A DNA stretch of 64,000 nt from Nitratireductor sp. (GTDB lineage Bacteria; Pseudomonadota; Alphaproteobacteria; Rhizobiales; Rhizobiaceae), in the NCBI RefSeq assembly GCF_017794765.1, contig NZ_CP051236.1:1203928-1267927 (forward strand), in the 5' to 3' direction. Positions 44,703 to 53,886 of the stretch are shown here, piece by piece (the stretch's first letter is position 1; every line of letters begins with the position of its first letter). Below the pieces are notes generated by a model. That model had not been told where the DNA came from. It ran no database searches and was given only the letters and a program-made list of their open reading frames with translations. The translations under genes and the position numbers were made by a program.

Positions 44703-45015
44703 GTTCCCCTCCACGTCGTTCCTTCGCCTGACCCAGCACCGTGAGTGTCCACACACGGCAGACCGGTCGTTCGAGCAATCTCGTCTACCGTGTCCCCATA
44801 ACGAGCTCTTGAATATGGGCGACCCTTAGCCGCCCACAGATACCGATCAAAGGGGGAAAGCAATAGGTTCAACACCCGTGTGGCATTATGGCACCGGCCT
44901 TCATAACAACGGAGGCATCGGAAATCGGGATGGGCCCAGGCGGCGCGCGCTCCGACGAGGTCGGCTGCTGGAAAGCCGGTGTGCCGCAGATGTCAAATGT
45001 GCCACGGGAGGCAAC

Positions 45016-45046
45016 TCACCGGCTGGCTGTGCGCTCCAGCCGGTGA
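45016..45046 (-). terminator. Hairpin downstream of the sugar operon
   Basis: Perfect 11-bp stem (TCACCGGCTGG / CCAGCCGGTGA) with a 9-nt loop, 14 bases after the stop of the Gfo/Idh gene in the direction of transcription. The T-run is poor, so termination efficiency is uncertain. The remainder of the 44703-45059 gap shows nothing else. Confidence 0.5.
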
Positions 45047-45059
45047 ACCAAGCACAGTC

Positions 45060-46298
45060 TTACCGGCGCGCCACCACTGGCACGTAATTCTCCAGATCGG
45101 GATTTGGGAAGCGCACCGTGTTCCCGGTTTCCGAGGAGAGGTACAGACCCATAAGAATTTCCATCACCGCAACACCGTCGGCAAAGGTCTCAATCGGCTC
45201 TTCGCCCTTTCGGAAGCACTCGACCATGTGCCGGTTCTCATCCGTGTAGCCATAGACCCCGGCTTCATCTTCCAGCACCGGCATCAGGCCCTGCTCGGCG
45301 TTCTGCTTTTCAACGAGATCCTCACCCTCGTCGCCGGTCACCTCGCGCGACATGAAGATCTTGAGCCCGGTTCCCAGCGAGTTGAACTCCATCGCATATT
45401 CGGGGCCAAGAAGCTCAAGCTGAATGCGCAGGCCGGCTCCCACATAGGCCCAGGACGTGCTCGCCTCGATCATCAGCTCGTTGCCGTCCTCGTCTTCCAG
45501 CATCACATTGCCACGCGCGAAATCTTCCGAAGGACGGTTCGCATAATCCACTTCGGGGCCGAAGCGCTTCTTCAGGTCTTCCACATAGCGCGGCCGGGTC
45601 CATTTCAGATTGGCCACATTGCCCTGCACCGCCTTGAGCTTCAGCGAATCGCGCTTCTTGCCCGGTTCTGTCAGGAGATGGCGTGCCACCTCGACGCTGT
45701 GGCACATCATGTCGAGCAGCACGCCGCCGCCCTGCTTGTCGCCCTGCCAGAACCACGGTTCGTGCGGGCCGGAATGCTCTTCCGCTGCGCGAGCCAGATA
45801 GGGCCGGCCGGTCGTGGAAGCGGCGCGCCGCCAGATGATCTCCTTGCCGCGCAGAACGGGCGTCGCAAAAACCTGATTTTCCAGGTAGCCATGGTTCAGC
45901 TTGGCGGCTTCGGCCAGCCTCAGCATCTCGCGTGCATCGGCCACCGTCCGAGCCAGCGGCTTTTCGCAGGCCACGGCAAACACCTTGCTGCGCCCGGCCA
46001 CCACTTCGTCATGGATGGTGCGCATGGTGTCCACGCGCGTGTCATTGGGCGAGAGGATCCAGATCGCGTCCACATCGTCCGCCTGCAGCATGGACACGAG
46101 GCTGTCATGGCTCTTGCACTCGCCGAGCCCCAGTTCAGCCACCAGTTTGACAATGCGTTCGCGGTTTTCCGCCTTGCGGCTGTAGACGGCGGTCACGTCC
46201 ACATGGCGCACGGCCACCATGGAGCGCAGGTGAAATTCGGCGATGAAGCCGGTGCCGACAAGGCCGATGCGCAGGCGTTTTCTTGGCTGTGCGGACAT
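45060..46298 (-). CDS. Gfo/Idh/MocA-family oxidoreductase
   Basis: A 412-residue NAD(P)-dependent sugar or polyol dehydrogenase. N-terminal Rossmann fold (LRIGLVGTGFIAEFHLRSM), the VACEKPLARTVADAREML motif containing the conserved E-K-P, and a C-terminal substrate domain with LLDMMCHSVEVARHLL. AGGGAAA precedes the ATG at 46298; the 32-residue upstream extension is rejected. Last gene of the six-gene sugar operon, 13 bases after lacI, so it most likely oxidises the imported sugar. Confidence 0.93.
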   Translation of the reverse strand: MSAQPRKRLRIGLVGTGFIAEFHLRSMVAVRHVDVTAVYSRKAENRERIVKLVAELGLGECKSHDSLVSMLQADDVDAIWILSPNDTRVDTMRTIHDEVVAGRSKVFAVACEKPLARTVADAREMLRLAEAAKLNHGYLENQVFATPVLRGKEIIWRRAASTTGRPYLARAAEEHSGPHEPWFWQGDKQGGGVLLDMMCHSVEVARHLLTEPGKKRDSLKLKAVQGNVANLKWTRPRYVEDLKKRFGPEVDYANRPSEDFARGNVMLEDEDGNELMIEASTSWAYVGAGLRIQLELLGPEYAMEFNSLGTGLKIFMSREVTGDEGEDLVEKQNAEQGLMPVLEDEAGVYGYTDENRHMVECFRKGEEPIETFADGVAVMEILMGLYLSSETGNTVRFPNPDLENYVPVVARR

Positions 46299-46311
46299 GG
46301 TTGTTTCCCTT

Positions 46312-47331
46312 TCAAGCTGATTTGGGTGGTGCGGTGGTGCCGCGCACGCGCAGCGTGGCCGGCAGGACGACTGGTTTTGCCGGCACAAGCGCACCGGACA
46401 GCATCTTGAGAAGAATGCTCATTGCCTGTTCACCGATGTCGATACGCGGCTGGCTGACGGTGGTGAGCGGAGGATAGAACGCCTCACTCAGATATAGATC
46501 GTCGAACCCGACAACGGATACGTCGCCCGGCACGTCGCGTCCCGATTCGCGCAGGTGGTGAATGGCACCGAAGGCCATTTCGTCATTGGCGACAAAGATT
46601 GCCGTGGGCGGTTCGGGAAGCTCGAACAGCGCCTTGCAGGCCCGCGCCCCGCCATGGAGAAGATAGTCGCCGCGCTGCTCATAGCCCTCCGGAATGGCAA
46701 GCCCCGCTTTGCGCATGGCACGGCGATAGCCCTCCTGGCGGCGAAGGCTCATCACCTCCGGCACGGGACCGGAAATATGGGCAATGCGCCGATGGCCGAG
46801 CCCGATCAGGTGTTCCACCGCCTCGCAGGCTGCCGCGACATTGTCGATCTGTACATGGGGAAAGCCAGACCCTTCAATCGTTTCCAGCGCCACCACGATG
46901 GGCGCGTTCGGGGGTAACCTGTTCCGCGGACCATCTTCCTCAGGCAGTTTGCCCGTCATCAGGATCATGCCGTCTGCATGCCCGTCGCGTAGCATGTCGA
47001 AATATTCGATCTCGCGTTCGGGGTCGTTTTCGGTGTTGCCCATCAGCACGGAATAGCCGGCAGCACGTGCAGTCGCTTCCACGCTTTTCAGAATATCGAG
47101 ATAGAACGGGTTGCCCACATCACGCACCACCATCAGCACCGCCATGGAGCGGGCGGTGCGCAGGCTGCGGGCGCTGGCATTGGGGCGGTAGTTCAGTGCA
47201 TCGGCCGTTTTGCGCACGCGCGCGCGGGTCTCGCTCGTCACGAGGTCGCTGCCGCTCAGTGCGCGTGACACGGTGGCCGGGGAAACGCCAAGCGCCTGGG
47301 CGATATCCTTGATCTTGGGGCGACGGTTCAT
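46312..47331 (-). CDS. LacI-family transcriptional regulator
   Basis: A 339-residue repressor. N-terminal helix-turn-helix and hinge (KIKDIAQALGVSPATVSRAL, YRPNASARSLRT), then a periplasmic-binding-protein-like sugar domain (LRTARSMAVLMVVRDVGNPFY, GHRRIAHISGP, and FVANDEMAFGAIHHLRESG). Its start overlaps the permease stop by four bases. Encoded within the operon it presumably controls, with candidate operators at 51970-52004 (autoregulation). Confidence 0.95.
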   Translation of the reverse strand: MNRRPKIKDIAQALGVSPATVSRALSGSDLVTSETRARVRKTADALNYRPNASARSLRTARSMAVLMVVRDVGNPFYLDILKSVEATARAAGYSVLMGNTENDPEREIEYFDMLRDGHADGMILMTGKLPEEDGPRNRLPPNAPIVVALETIEGSGFPHVQIDNVAAACEAVEHLIGLGHRRIAHISGPVPEVMSLRRQEGYRRAMRKAGLAIPEGYEQRGDYLLHGGARACKALFELPEPPTAIFVANDEMAFGAIHHLRESGRDVPGDVSVVGFDDLYLSEAFYPPLTTVSQPRIDIGEQAMSILLKMLSGALVPAKPVVLPATLRVRGTTAPPKSA

Positions 47332-48284
47332 GCGCGCAGCCCCCGCCCACGGCCATAGAACAGCATCAATACCAGAAGCGTGGCGCCGAACACCATCTGC
47401 CGGCCCGATTCATCGATATTGATCGTGGTCAGGATGCTCTGCAGCACCACCAGCAGAACAGCACCCGCCATCGTGCCGGTGTAGCCGCCTTTGCCGCCTG
47501 AAAGCGGCGTGCCGCCAAACACCACGGCAATAATCGAAGGCAACATGTATTGCTCCCCCACATTGGCAAATGAGGAGCCGGAATAGCCAAGCAGGCAAAG
47601 CCCGGCAATGGCGGCAAACACGCCTGAAAGCATGAAGAGCGCAACCCTCATGCGCCGCACCGGCACACCGGCCATGAAGGCGGCCTGCTCGTTGGAGCCG
47701 ATCGCATAGATGCGCTGGCCGAAGACCGTGCGGTGCAGAATGAAGGCCATCAGCAGGCCAACGCCGATCCACAGCCAGATGATGCCGGGCAGACCGAGAA
47801 GGAATGGCCGGGTCACGAATTCCGAAAGGGCAGGGGCCGCACGGCCCGAAGGGATGCCCTGCCGGATGACCACCAGAAGCCCTTGAAGTACGCCCAGCAT
47901 GCCAAGCGTCATCACCAGTGGCGGAATGCGCAAGAGCGTAACACCGAGCCCATTGAACAGGCCAAAGAGCGCGCCGGTCGCAACACAGGCCAGAATGGCC
48001 AGCGGGATGCCGCCATCCATGCCGTTCATCACATTGCCGGCAACGATGGCTGAAAGGGAGACCACGCCGCCGACCGAAAGGTCGATGCCTTCCCGCCCAC
48101 CCAGAATGACGAGGTTCTGCCCGGCCGCCACGATGCCGAGCAGGGCGGCAACGATAAGCAGGCGCAGAATCTGCCCGCCCGAGGCGAAACCCGGCGAAAG
48201 CGTGTTGCCGAGAAACAGAAGTGCGGCGATGAGCGCCAGAGCGATCAGGAGCGGATTTTTCGCGATTTCGATGACCCGGCTCAT
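47328..48284 (-). CDS. Sugar ABC transporter permease (RbsC type), second copy
   Basis: A 318-residue inner-membrane protein with 8-10 helices. Typical: GQNLVILGGREGIDLSVGGVVSLSAI (BPD_transp_2), YAIGSNEQAAFMAGVPVRRM coupling segment, and FGGTPLSGGKGGYTGTMAGAVLLVVLQ. The ATG at 48284 overlaps the upstream permease stop; an open frame to 48584 lies inside that gene. It forms a heterodimer with the other permease. Its stop overlaps the lacI start. Confidence 0.94.
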   Translation of the reverse strand: MSRVIEIAKNPLLIALALIAALLFLGNTLSPGFASGGQILRLLIVAALLGIVAAGQNLVILGGREGIDLSVGGVVSLSAIVAGNVMNGMDGGIPLAILACVATGALFGLFNGLGVTLLRIPPLVMTLGMLGVLQGLLVVIRQGIPSGRAAPALSEFVTRPFLLGLPGIIWLWIGVGLLMAFILHRTVFGQRIYAIGSNEQAAFMAGVPVRRMRVALFMLSGVFAAIAGLCLLGYSGSSFANVGEQYMLPSIIAVVFGGTPLSGGKGGYTGTMAGAVLLVVLQSILTTINIDESGRQMVFGATLLVLMLFYGRGRGLRA

Positions 48285-49276
48285 GTGCGTCCCCTGCGGC
48301 TCACCAGAACGCCAACCATCAGGGCCGCGAGTATGGCGAGGCCCTGTACGAAGTTCTGCCAGTGCGAGGGTGTTCCGGCGAAGAACACAAGCGAGTTGAT
48401 GAGCCCGATGATCAGCGCCGCGATGACGGAGCCCGCAACCGTGCCGAAACCGCCCGAAAGCGCGCTTCCACCCAGCACCACGGCCGCCACACTGAAGAGC
48501 GTCATCTTCGCGCCGACGAGAGGATCGCCGCTCGCCGTGTCGCCTGTGATGCAGAAGGCGGCAAGCGCTGCGAACACGCCGCACAGCGCGTAGCCGCCAA
48601 TGCGGATCGCTGTCACGGGAAGCCCGCTTTGAAAGGCTGCCTGCTGCCCGTCGCCCACCGCCAGAAGTTGCGTGGCAAGCCGGGTGCGGGCAAGCAGGTA
48701 AAGCAGAATGGCGAGCGCCGCAGCCACATAGAAGACGAACGGAATGCCGAAGAATGTGCCGCCATACGTGCGCCAGAAAACGGTGGGCGCGGGCATGCCG
48801 GCCACCGGCAGGATGACGAGCGCCAGCCCGGTGAAGAAGATGCTGGTGGCAAAGGTTGCGACGATGGCCTGGAGCCGGAGTGCAGCCACCACGAAACCGT
48901 TGACCAGCCCGCAGGCGAGCCCCACGAGGACGCCCACGCCGAGTGCGGCCAGAACCGAAAGCCCACCTCCACCCATATGCTGCATCAGCACGATGATCGT
49001 CACATTGACCAGCGAGGCGATGGCGCCGACCGAAAGGTCGATGTCTGCGGCATAGACCACATAGGTCTGCGCCACGGCCAGAAGCATCAGCGCCAGATAG
49101 GTGCGCACGAGCCCTGTCAGCGAGCGGAAGCTCAGGCTGTTCGGTTCAAAAATGCCGTTCAGAACCAGAAGCACGACGAGAATCAGAAGGGCAGGGAGAA
49201 AGGGAAACCGCCCGAGCAGCGCCCGAAAGCTTCCATTGTCCTGTCTGGTGGGGCTGGAAACACTGGTCATCGTCAT
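48281..49276 (-). CDS. Sugar ABC transporter permease (RbsC type), first copy
   Basis: A 331-residue inner-membrane subunit. Features: VYAADIDLSVGAIASLVNVTIIVLM, GLACGLVNGFVVAALRLQAIVATF, the coupling region LAVGDGQQAAFQSGLPVTAIR, and VVLGGSALSGGFGTVAGSVIAALI. Start ATG at 49276, with a second ATG two codons later; it overlaps the ATPase stop by four bases. Confidence 0.94.
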   Translation of the reverse strand: MTMTSVSSPTRQDNGSFRALLGRFPFLPALLILVVLLVLNGIFEPNSLSFRSLTGLVRTYLALMLLAVAQTYVVYAADIDLSVGAIASLVNVTIIVLMQHMGGGGLSVLAALGVGVLVGLACGLVNGFVVAALRLQAIVATFATSIFFTGLALVILPVAGMPAPTVFWRTYGGTFFGIPFVFYVAAALAILLYLLARTRLATQLLAVGDGQQAAFQSGLPVTAIRIGGYALCGVFAALAAFCITGDTASGDPLVGAKMTLFSVAAVVLGGSALSGGFGTVAGSVIAALIIGLINSLVFFAGTPSHWQNFVQGLAILAALMVGVLVSRRGRT

Positions 49277-50775
49277 GCCGCCTCGTAGGCTGCCTGGTAG
49301 AGATTGTAGCGGGTGCGCTCAGCGCCGCTCAGCTCGCGGCTCACCGCCCCGCCATTGAAGACCAGAATCCGGTCGGCATTGTTCAGGAGCTCGGCGTCTT
49401 CGGAGGAGTAAAGCAGGATTGCGAGCCCTTCTTCGGCGAGCCTGCGGATCAGGACGAAAAGGTCCGCCTTGGCCGAAAGGTCGATGCCCTTTGTCGGATC
49501 GTCGAGAAGCAGGATATCTGGTTTGTCGATCAGCCAGCGGGCGATGACGATCTTCTGCTGATTTCCGCCCGACAGTGAGCCAATGGAATGGGAGAGCCCG
49601 GCAAACTTGGTGTTCAGTGCCTTCAGCGCAGGCAGCGCCTTTTCCGAAAGCGACCTGGGTCTTGCCAGTACAAGCCTGTTACGCAGCGCATGTATGGGAA
49701 TGACATTTTCAAGAATGGGCCGTCCGCTGATGACGCCGTCGCGCCCCCGATCCCCCGAAACATAGGCGATGCCGTGCGCGATGGCCGCGCGCGGGCTTTC
49801 CGTGCGAAGCGGCTGCCCATTGAGCATCACCTGACCCGCACGTGCCGGCGGCGCGCCGAACAGCGCCTTGAGCAGTGCCGATTGTCCCTGCCCATGCAGG
49901 CCGCCAAGCCCGAGAATTTCACCACGCCGCACGGAAAAGCCGACATCGCGGAATCCCACGCCCGTCAGGTTCTCCACCGCCAGCGCCACATCGCTGGAAG
50001 CCTGAAGCGGCGGGGGTGCCGCCTGCGGCGCGGCCAGCACTTCCTGCTCGCCCACCATCATGCGGATCACGGCCTCTGGACTTGTGTGTGCGATGGCTTC
50101 TGTGCCCACCGTTTCGCCATCGCGGATCACCGTCACACGGTCACCGATGGCAAAAATCTCATCCATGCGATGGGAGATGAAAACGATGCTGCGTCCCTCA
50201 CTTTTGAGGTCGCGCAAAATCTCGAAAAATCGATCCACCTGCGCCCGGTCCAGCGCGGAGGTCGGTTCGTCGAAAATCAGGATCGGCGCTTCAGTCGCCA
50301 GCGCCTTCATGATCTCCACCAGTTGCCGCTGGTCCGCCCGCAGTTCGCCGACGGTGGCCGTGGCATGCAGGCTGCCGCCTGCAACCGTTTCGAACAGCGC
50401 AATGTAGCGGCTGGCCTTTTCTGCCAGTGCTTCGCGATCGACGAAAAGCCCGTTCTTCCTCGGCAGGTCCGGCAGGCAGATGTTCTCGGCCACGCTGCGA
50501 TGATCGGCGAGGCTCAGTTCCTGATAAAAAATGCCGATGCCCAGCGCCTGCGCAGCACGGGGGCCGCTCACGGTCACCGCGTTCCCGTCAAGCAGCACCT
50601 CGCCGGCATCGGGCCGCACGCTGCCAGCGACAATCTTGCAAAGCGTGCTCTTGCCGGAGCCATTGGCACCGATCAGCACATGCACTTCACCCGTGTCGAG
50701 TGCGAGGTCGCCGCGGCGTAGCGCCAGCGTGGCGCCGTAAGCCTTGCTTACACCGCTGAGCTTCAGTTTGGTCAT
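49273..50775 (-). CDS. Sugar ABC transporter ATP-binding protein with two ATPase domains (RbsA/MglA type)
   Basis: A 500-residue peripheral ATPase. First domain: Walker A GANGSGKST, a degenerate signature region, Walker B ILIFDEPTSALD. Second domain: GLHGQGQSALLKAL in place of a canonical P-loop, signature SLSGGNQQKIVIARW and Walker B ILLLDDPTKGID, as usual for the CUT2 family. It energises the two permeases for import of a monosaccharide or polyol. First of the four overlapping genes after the binding-protein gene (61-base gap). Confidence 0.95.
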   Translation of the reverse strand: MTKLKLSGVSKAYGATLALRRGDLALDTGEVHVLIGANGSGKSTLCKIVAGSVRPDAGEVLLDGNAVTVSGPRAAQALGIGIFYQELSLADHRSVAENICLPDLPRKNGLFVDREALAEKASRYIALFETVAGGSLHATATVGELRADQRQLVEIMKALATEAPILIFDEPTSALDRAQVDRFFEILRDLKSEGRSIVFISHRMDEIFAIGDRVTVIRDGETVGTEAIAHTSPEAVIRMMVGEQEVLAAPQAAPPPLQASSDVALAVENLTGVGFRDVGFSVRRGEILGLGGLHGQGQSALLKALFGAPPARAGQVMLNGQPLRTESPRAAIAHGIAYVSGDRGRDGVISGRPILENVIPIHALRNRLVLARPRSLSEKALPALKALNTKFAGLSHSIGSLSGGNQQKIVIARWLIDKPDILLLDDPTKGIDLSAKADLFVLIRRLAEEGLAILLYSSEDAELLNNADRILVFNGGAVSRELSGAERTRYNLYQAAYEAA

Positions 50776-50836
50776 GACATGTTTCCAAAGAGAGCGCCGC
50801 GCCAGTCAATGCCGGCGCGGCAATCATGGAACGGGC

Positions 50837-51859
50837 TTACTTGAACAGCGCTTCCGCATCCTCGATGGAAAGCGAGCTTGTATAGGAATAGTAGCCCGGC
50901 TTGCCTTCGACCGAAGCGGCCACTTCCTTCAGGTTCTCAGAACTGATGAAGGGAATCGGCAGATACATGGCGTTGTTGTACTGCCCGGCCGTGGCCGGCT
51001 CCTTCAACTCGCGTCCCTGCAGCATGAGAACAGCCACGTTGAGCGCGCTTGCCATCACGCCGGGCGGGTTCACCGATGCACCGGAGTTCAAGTCGTTTTC
51101 GGTCCAGATGTCGATGAAGTCCTTGCGGATTTCGCCGGTTGCGGCGATGTCGCCCGCCTTGTCGGCATCCATGATGGATCGCCACGCGCCGGCGGCCATG
51201 CCGTCCTGAACCCAGACGCCGTCAATGTCGGGATAGGTGGCAAGCAGGTTCTGCATCGCCTGCTGGCCCTGCGCCTGGTCCCAGTTGGCGTTCACTTCGT
51301 TGACGATCTCTATGCCCTCGTGCTCGCCGAACACCTCGCGGTAGCCGGCAACGCGCATTTCATTTGCCGGGTGGCCCGCCACGCCGTTGATGGCGACCAC
51401 CTTGCCTTCGCCTTCCAGCGTTTCGGCCAGCCATTTGGCGCTTTCCATCGCCCAGCCTTTCTGATCGATACCCACATAGATGGCGTCGGGCGAAGAAACT
51501 TCGGCATCGGTGGCGATCACCAGAATGCCGGCTTCCTTGGCCTGCGCGAACACAGGGTCAAAGGCGGTCGGGCTGTTGGGGTTGATGATGATCGCGTCAA
51601 CGCCCTGGCTGATGAAATTGCGCACATGGGCGATCTGACCTGGCACGTCGACATTGGCGCTCTGCGCAACCACTTCGACATTCACGCCTTTTTCCTTCCA
51701 GGCGGCTGCGGCCTGTTCGGCTTCCTCGATCATCTGGGTGCGCCACTCGCTGCCCACCCAGCCGTTTGAAAGGCCGATCTTGAAATCTTCAGCCAGGGCC
51801 GAGAGTGCGGTGCCCGCAAGGGCAGCAGCGGCCAGGGCGACAGTTGCCAGTCGTTTCAT
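50837..51859 (-). CDS. Sugar ABC transporter substrate-binding protein (Peripla_BP_4, CUT2)
   Basis: A 340-residue periplasmic protein with signal peptide MKRLATVALAAAALAGTALSALA. RbsB-like sequences: FKIGLSNGWVGSEWRTQMIEE, ISQGVDAIIINPNSPTAFDPVFAQAKEAGI, and the ligand-site stretch AINGVAGHPANEMRVAGYREVF. GGAGGAA precedes the ATG at 51859; the 225-residue extension open to 52534 is a shadow frame. First gene of the operon; the ligand is a sugar or polyol that cannot be specified. Confidence 0.95.
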   Translation of the reverse strand: MKRLATVALAAAALAGTALSALAEDFKIGLSNGWVGSEWRTQMIEEAEQAAAAWKEKGVNVEVVAQSANVDVPGQIAHVRNFISQGVDAIIINPNSPTAFDPVFAQAKEAGILVIATDAEVSSPDAIYVGIDQKGWAMESAKWLAETLEGEGKVVAINGVAGHPANEMRVAGYREVFGEHEGIEIVNEVNANWDQAQGQQAMQNLLATYPDIDGVWVQDGMAAGAWRSIMDADKAGDIAATGEIRKDFIDIWTENDLNSGASVNPPGVMASALNVAVLMLQGRELKEPATAGQYNNAMYLPIPFISSENLKEVAASVEGKPGYYSYTSSLSIEDAEALFK

Positions 51860-51969
51860 GAATTCCTCCCTGATGACAGACACCAGCGGCGCAGGCAGCC
51901 GAGGCCCCGTTGCCGATCGTGTGTTTCCTTCCCTTTGACGTGTCCTCCGCAGGTGTCCTGCCACGTCAA

Positions 51970-52004
51970 TGAAAACGATTGTATGGCAAATGTAATCGAT
52001 TTCA
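51970..52004. promoter_or_regulatory. Two LacI-type operators upstream of the sugar operon
   Basis: Site 1, 51970-51983: TGAAAACGATTGTA. Site 2, 51991-52004: TGTAATCGATTTCA, which on the other strand reads TGAAATCGATTACA. Both have the central CG and TGnAAnCGnTTnnA form expected for LacI-family operators, and their centres are 21 bp apart, two helical turns. They lie about 110 bases upstream of the binding-protein start. The operon's own LacI protein is the obvious candidate ligand. The rest of the gap 51860-52210 shows nothing else. Confidence 0.7.
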
Positions 52005-52210
52005 AGATGAAATTTTCCCCTGCTGAAACTCCGAATTTGACGGTTTCTCGCCCCGAGGGATGGCAGGCCACCCCTCGGGCGAATGAGGGTAAGGACAATG
52101 CATCGGAACCATGTTTCATAATGATACAATCTGTTCCCGTGGCTTGGTTGCCGGGCTTCTGATAACGCGGCTAACTTCTGAGCGTATGTAGTGATTCGAG
52201 TAGCGTCAAA

Positions 52211-52537
52211 GTGTCGAAAGAAGTGTCGCTGGAGGTGGTCCAGCTGGAAATGTTGCTGAACCTTGCAGATTTGATTGCGCAGGGTTTCGAGACCGCCCTT
52301 CTGGCCGCCCTGAACGACGTGGGCGGGAGCGTTCTCTTCAATCGCCGACTTGATGGGGATCCGCGATTTCAGCGGGTTGCGGCTGTCATGGTGGGCCCGG
52401 AAGCCGACGTCGCGCTGGTGTTTCTCGACCATTCCGGAACAACCATCCATATGGAAAGCGCTGGCGAGAGCACACGAATGATTGCGCGTGAGGCCGAGAA
52501 GGCCCGCGACCGGGTGTGCGACGGCGAAGCGCAATGA
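52211..52537 (+). CDS. Possible hypothetical protein
   Basis: Open frame of 108 codons beginning at a GTG. The translation has protein-like composition (LEMLLNLADLIAQGFETALLAAL, then VGPEADVALVFLDHSGTT), while the opposite frame looks like a typical shadow rich in His and Arg. No good ribosome binding site and no family recognised. It could be the remains of a longer gene. Confidence 0.3.
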   Translation: MSKEVSLEVVQLEMLLNLADLIAQGFETALLAALNDVGGSVLFNRRLDGDPRFQRVAAVMVGPEADVALVFLDHSGTTIHMESAGESTRMIAREAEKARDRVCDGEAQ

Positions 52538-52566
52538 CGCCGATCATACGGGCGCAGCGCGTTTAC

Positions 52567-52785
52567 CTAACCGTGATGTGAGGTCTGCTTGGGTCGAGGG
52601 GAGCCTGCCTGCGGGAAGGGGATGACTTCGCACGACCGTGGCTTGGCTGAATATTCGGCTTTGAGGGCGGCATCCATCAGCAGTCCGAGCGTTTCTCGCA
52701 ACTGCTGGGTCGCCGCGTCGGTGCCGGTGAGTTCCGCTTGCGCCTTCTCCAGACAAGCGTGCACGGATGCAAAGTTCGTCGGCAT
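52567..52785 (-). CDS. Small hypothetical protein
   Basis: A 72-residue protein starting MPTNFASVHACLEKAQAELTG, with a helical first half and a Pro/Lys-rich tail (FPQAGSPRPKQ). AAGAAGGA lies seven bases before the ATG at 52785, a good ribosome binding site. No family recognised. It is divergent from the GGDEF-like gene, with a 286-base gap that has no other feature. Confidence 0.5.
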   Translation of the reverse strand: MPTNFASVHACLEKAQAELTGTDAATQQLRETLGLLMDAALKAEYSAKPRSCEVIPFPQAGSPRPKQTSHHG

Positions 52786-53071
52786 GATGGTCCTTCTTCG
52801 ATGCCCCCGCATCTGAGTGATCATGCGCAGAAAATCGTAACCGGCAAACAAAATATATGGAGCGCATTTTAACGATCATGGCTCGGTGCCTGTCGTTCAG
52901 ACACCGCAAACCCGAAAAAGCCAGTAGTCAAACTCCCCGGAGCCTTCATCCGCGATCGGGTCATTACTCGCCGCGTTCCCGTGATCGTTAAAACTCGATC
53001 CATCAATGAAGCTTTTGTTAGAAGTTTGCCGGTTATCTAAGACTCAGGCACACTGGGAGCGTTGAAAGCAT

Positions 53072-53863
53072 ATGGACAAGTCGCTCTTGCAACGCAAACC
53101 GCGCTGGACATGGCTCACGGCCTTTATACTGCTTGGCACCGTCGCTGCGGTGGGGCTTTCCTTTTGTATCCATTATCTCTTGTTCTTCGGCGATGACATC
53201 AATCCCTATCAGCGCAGTCTAATCGCCGCACTGGTTTTGCCTCTGTTCATTGCTACGCCCCTGTTTGCATATATCGGCCTGGCGAGTGAGCAATTGAGAC
53301 GTGTAAAGCGAGAACGGAATTTCGCTGCTGCCCATGATCCCTCCACTGAGGTTTTCAATGGCGACATGTTCACCACTCTGGTGGAGCGACGCCGCGCTGC
53401 GACCGTTTCTGAAGCAGGCCGCACCTTTGGCGCCCTGCTGATCGTGGAAGCCGAGAACACGCGTGACATCAGCATCGACTACGGCTTTAGCTATGGCGAA
53501 GAGTCGATGCGCCAGATTGCATCGGTGATCCGGGCCAATGTGCGGCGCAGCGATGTCGTCGGTCGCCTGAGCGGCAATGAGTTTGGGGTGTTTTTGCCGG
53601 GTGCGACAGTGGAGCAGGCGCGTGATGTCGGTGAGCGCATTCGCAATGCTGTTGCAAAGGCACCCTTTGTTGCGCAGGGGGAAACGATCGAACTCGCACT
53701 TGATATTGGCGGGGTGATCTTCGAAGACCAGATAGAGTTTCGCGGCCTGATGAGGATCGCTTCGGAGCAACTCGAGAAAGCACGCCAGGGCGAGGCCGAT
53801 GGATTTCGGCTCAGTGCACTCAACGCAATGGATGCGGAAGAGAATGGTCACAGTCGCGAATAG
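53072..53863 (+). CDS. Membrane protein with degenerate GGDEF domain
   Basis: A 263-residue protein. Two membrane helices (about 13-36 and 48-70) precede a short linker and a GGDEF-fold domain (about 82-245). The entry motif HDPSTEVFNGDMF corresponds to HDxLTGLxNR but lacks the usual Leu-Thr-Gly, and the active-site loop reads SGNEF (167-171) instead of GGDEF/GGEEF. Both changes would be expected to abolish diguanylate cyclase activity, so a role as c-di-GMP or GTP sensor is more likely. No EAL domain. It lies about 2.5 kb upstream of the adhesin secretion genes, but is not in the same operon. Confidence 0.82.
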   Translation: MDKSLLQRKPRWTWLTAFILLGTVAAVGLSFCIHYLLFFGDDINPYQRSLIAALVLPLFIATPLFAYIGLASEQLRRVKRERNFAAAHDPSTEVFNGDMFTTLVERRRAATVSEAGRTFGALLIVEAENTRDISIDYGFSYGEESMRQIASVIRANVRRSDVVGRLSGNEFGVFLPGATVEQARDVGERIRNAVAKAPFVAQGETIELALDIGGVIFEDQIEFRGLMRIASEQLEKARQGEADGFRLSALNAMDAEENGHSRE

Positions 53864-53886
53864 CGCACGCGCCGCCCGCCGCCTCC

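Noticed and set aside
44979..46409. 476-codon plus-strand open frame
   Set aside because: Antisense of the Gfo/Idh gene; composition of a shadow frame.
49588..50721. 377-codon plus-strand open frame
   Set aside because: Antisense of the sugar ATPase, whose motifs are clear on the minus strand.
50744..51769. 341-codon plus-strand open frame
   Set aside because: Antisense of the sugar-binding protein; no family features.
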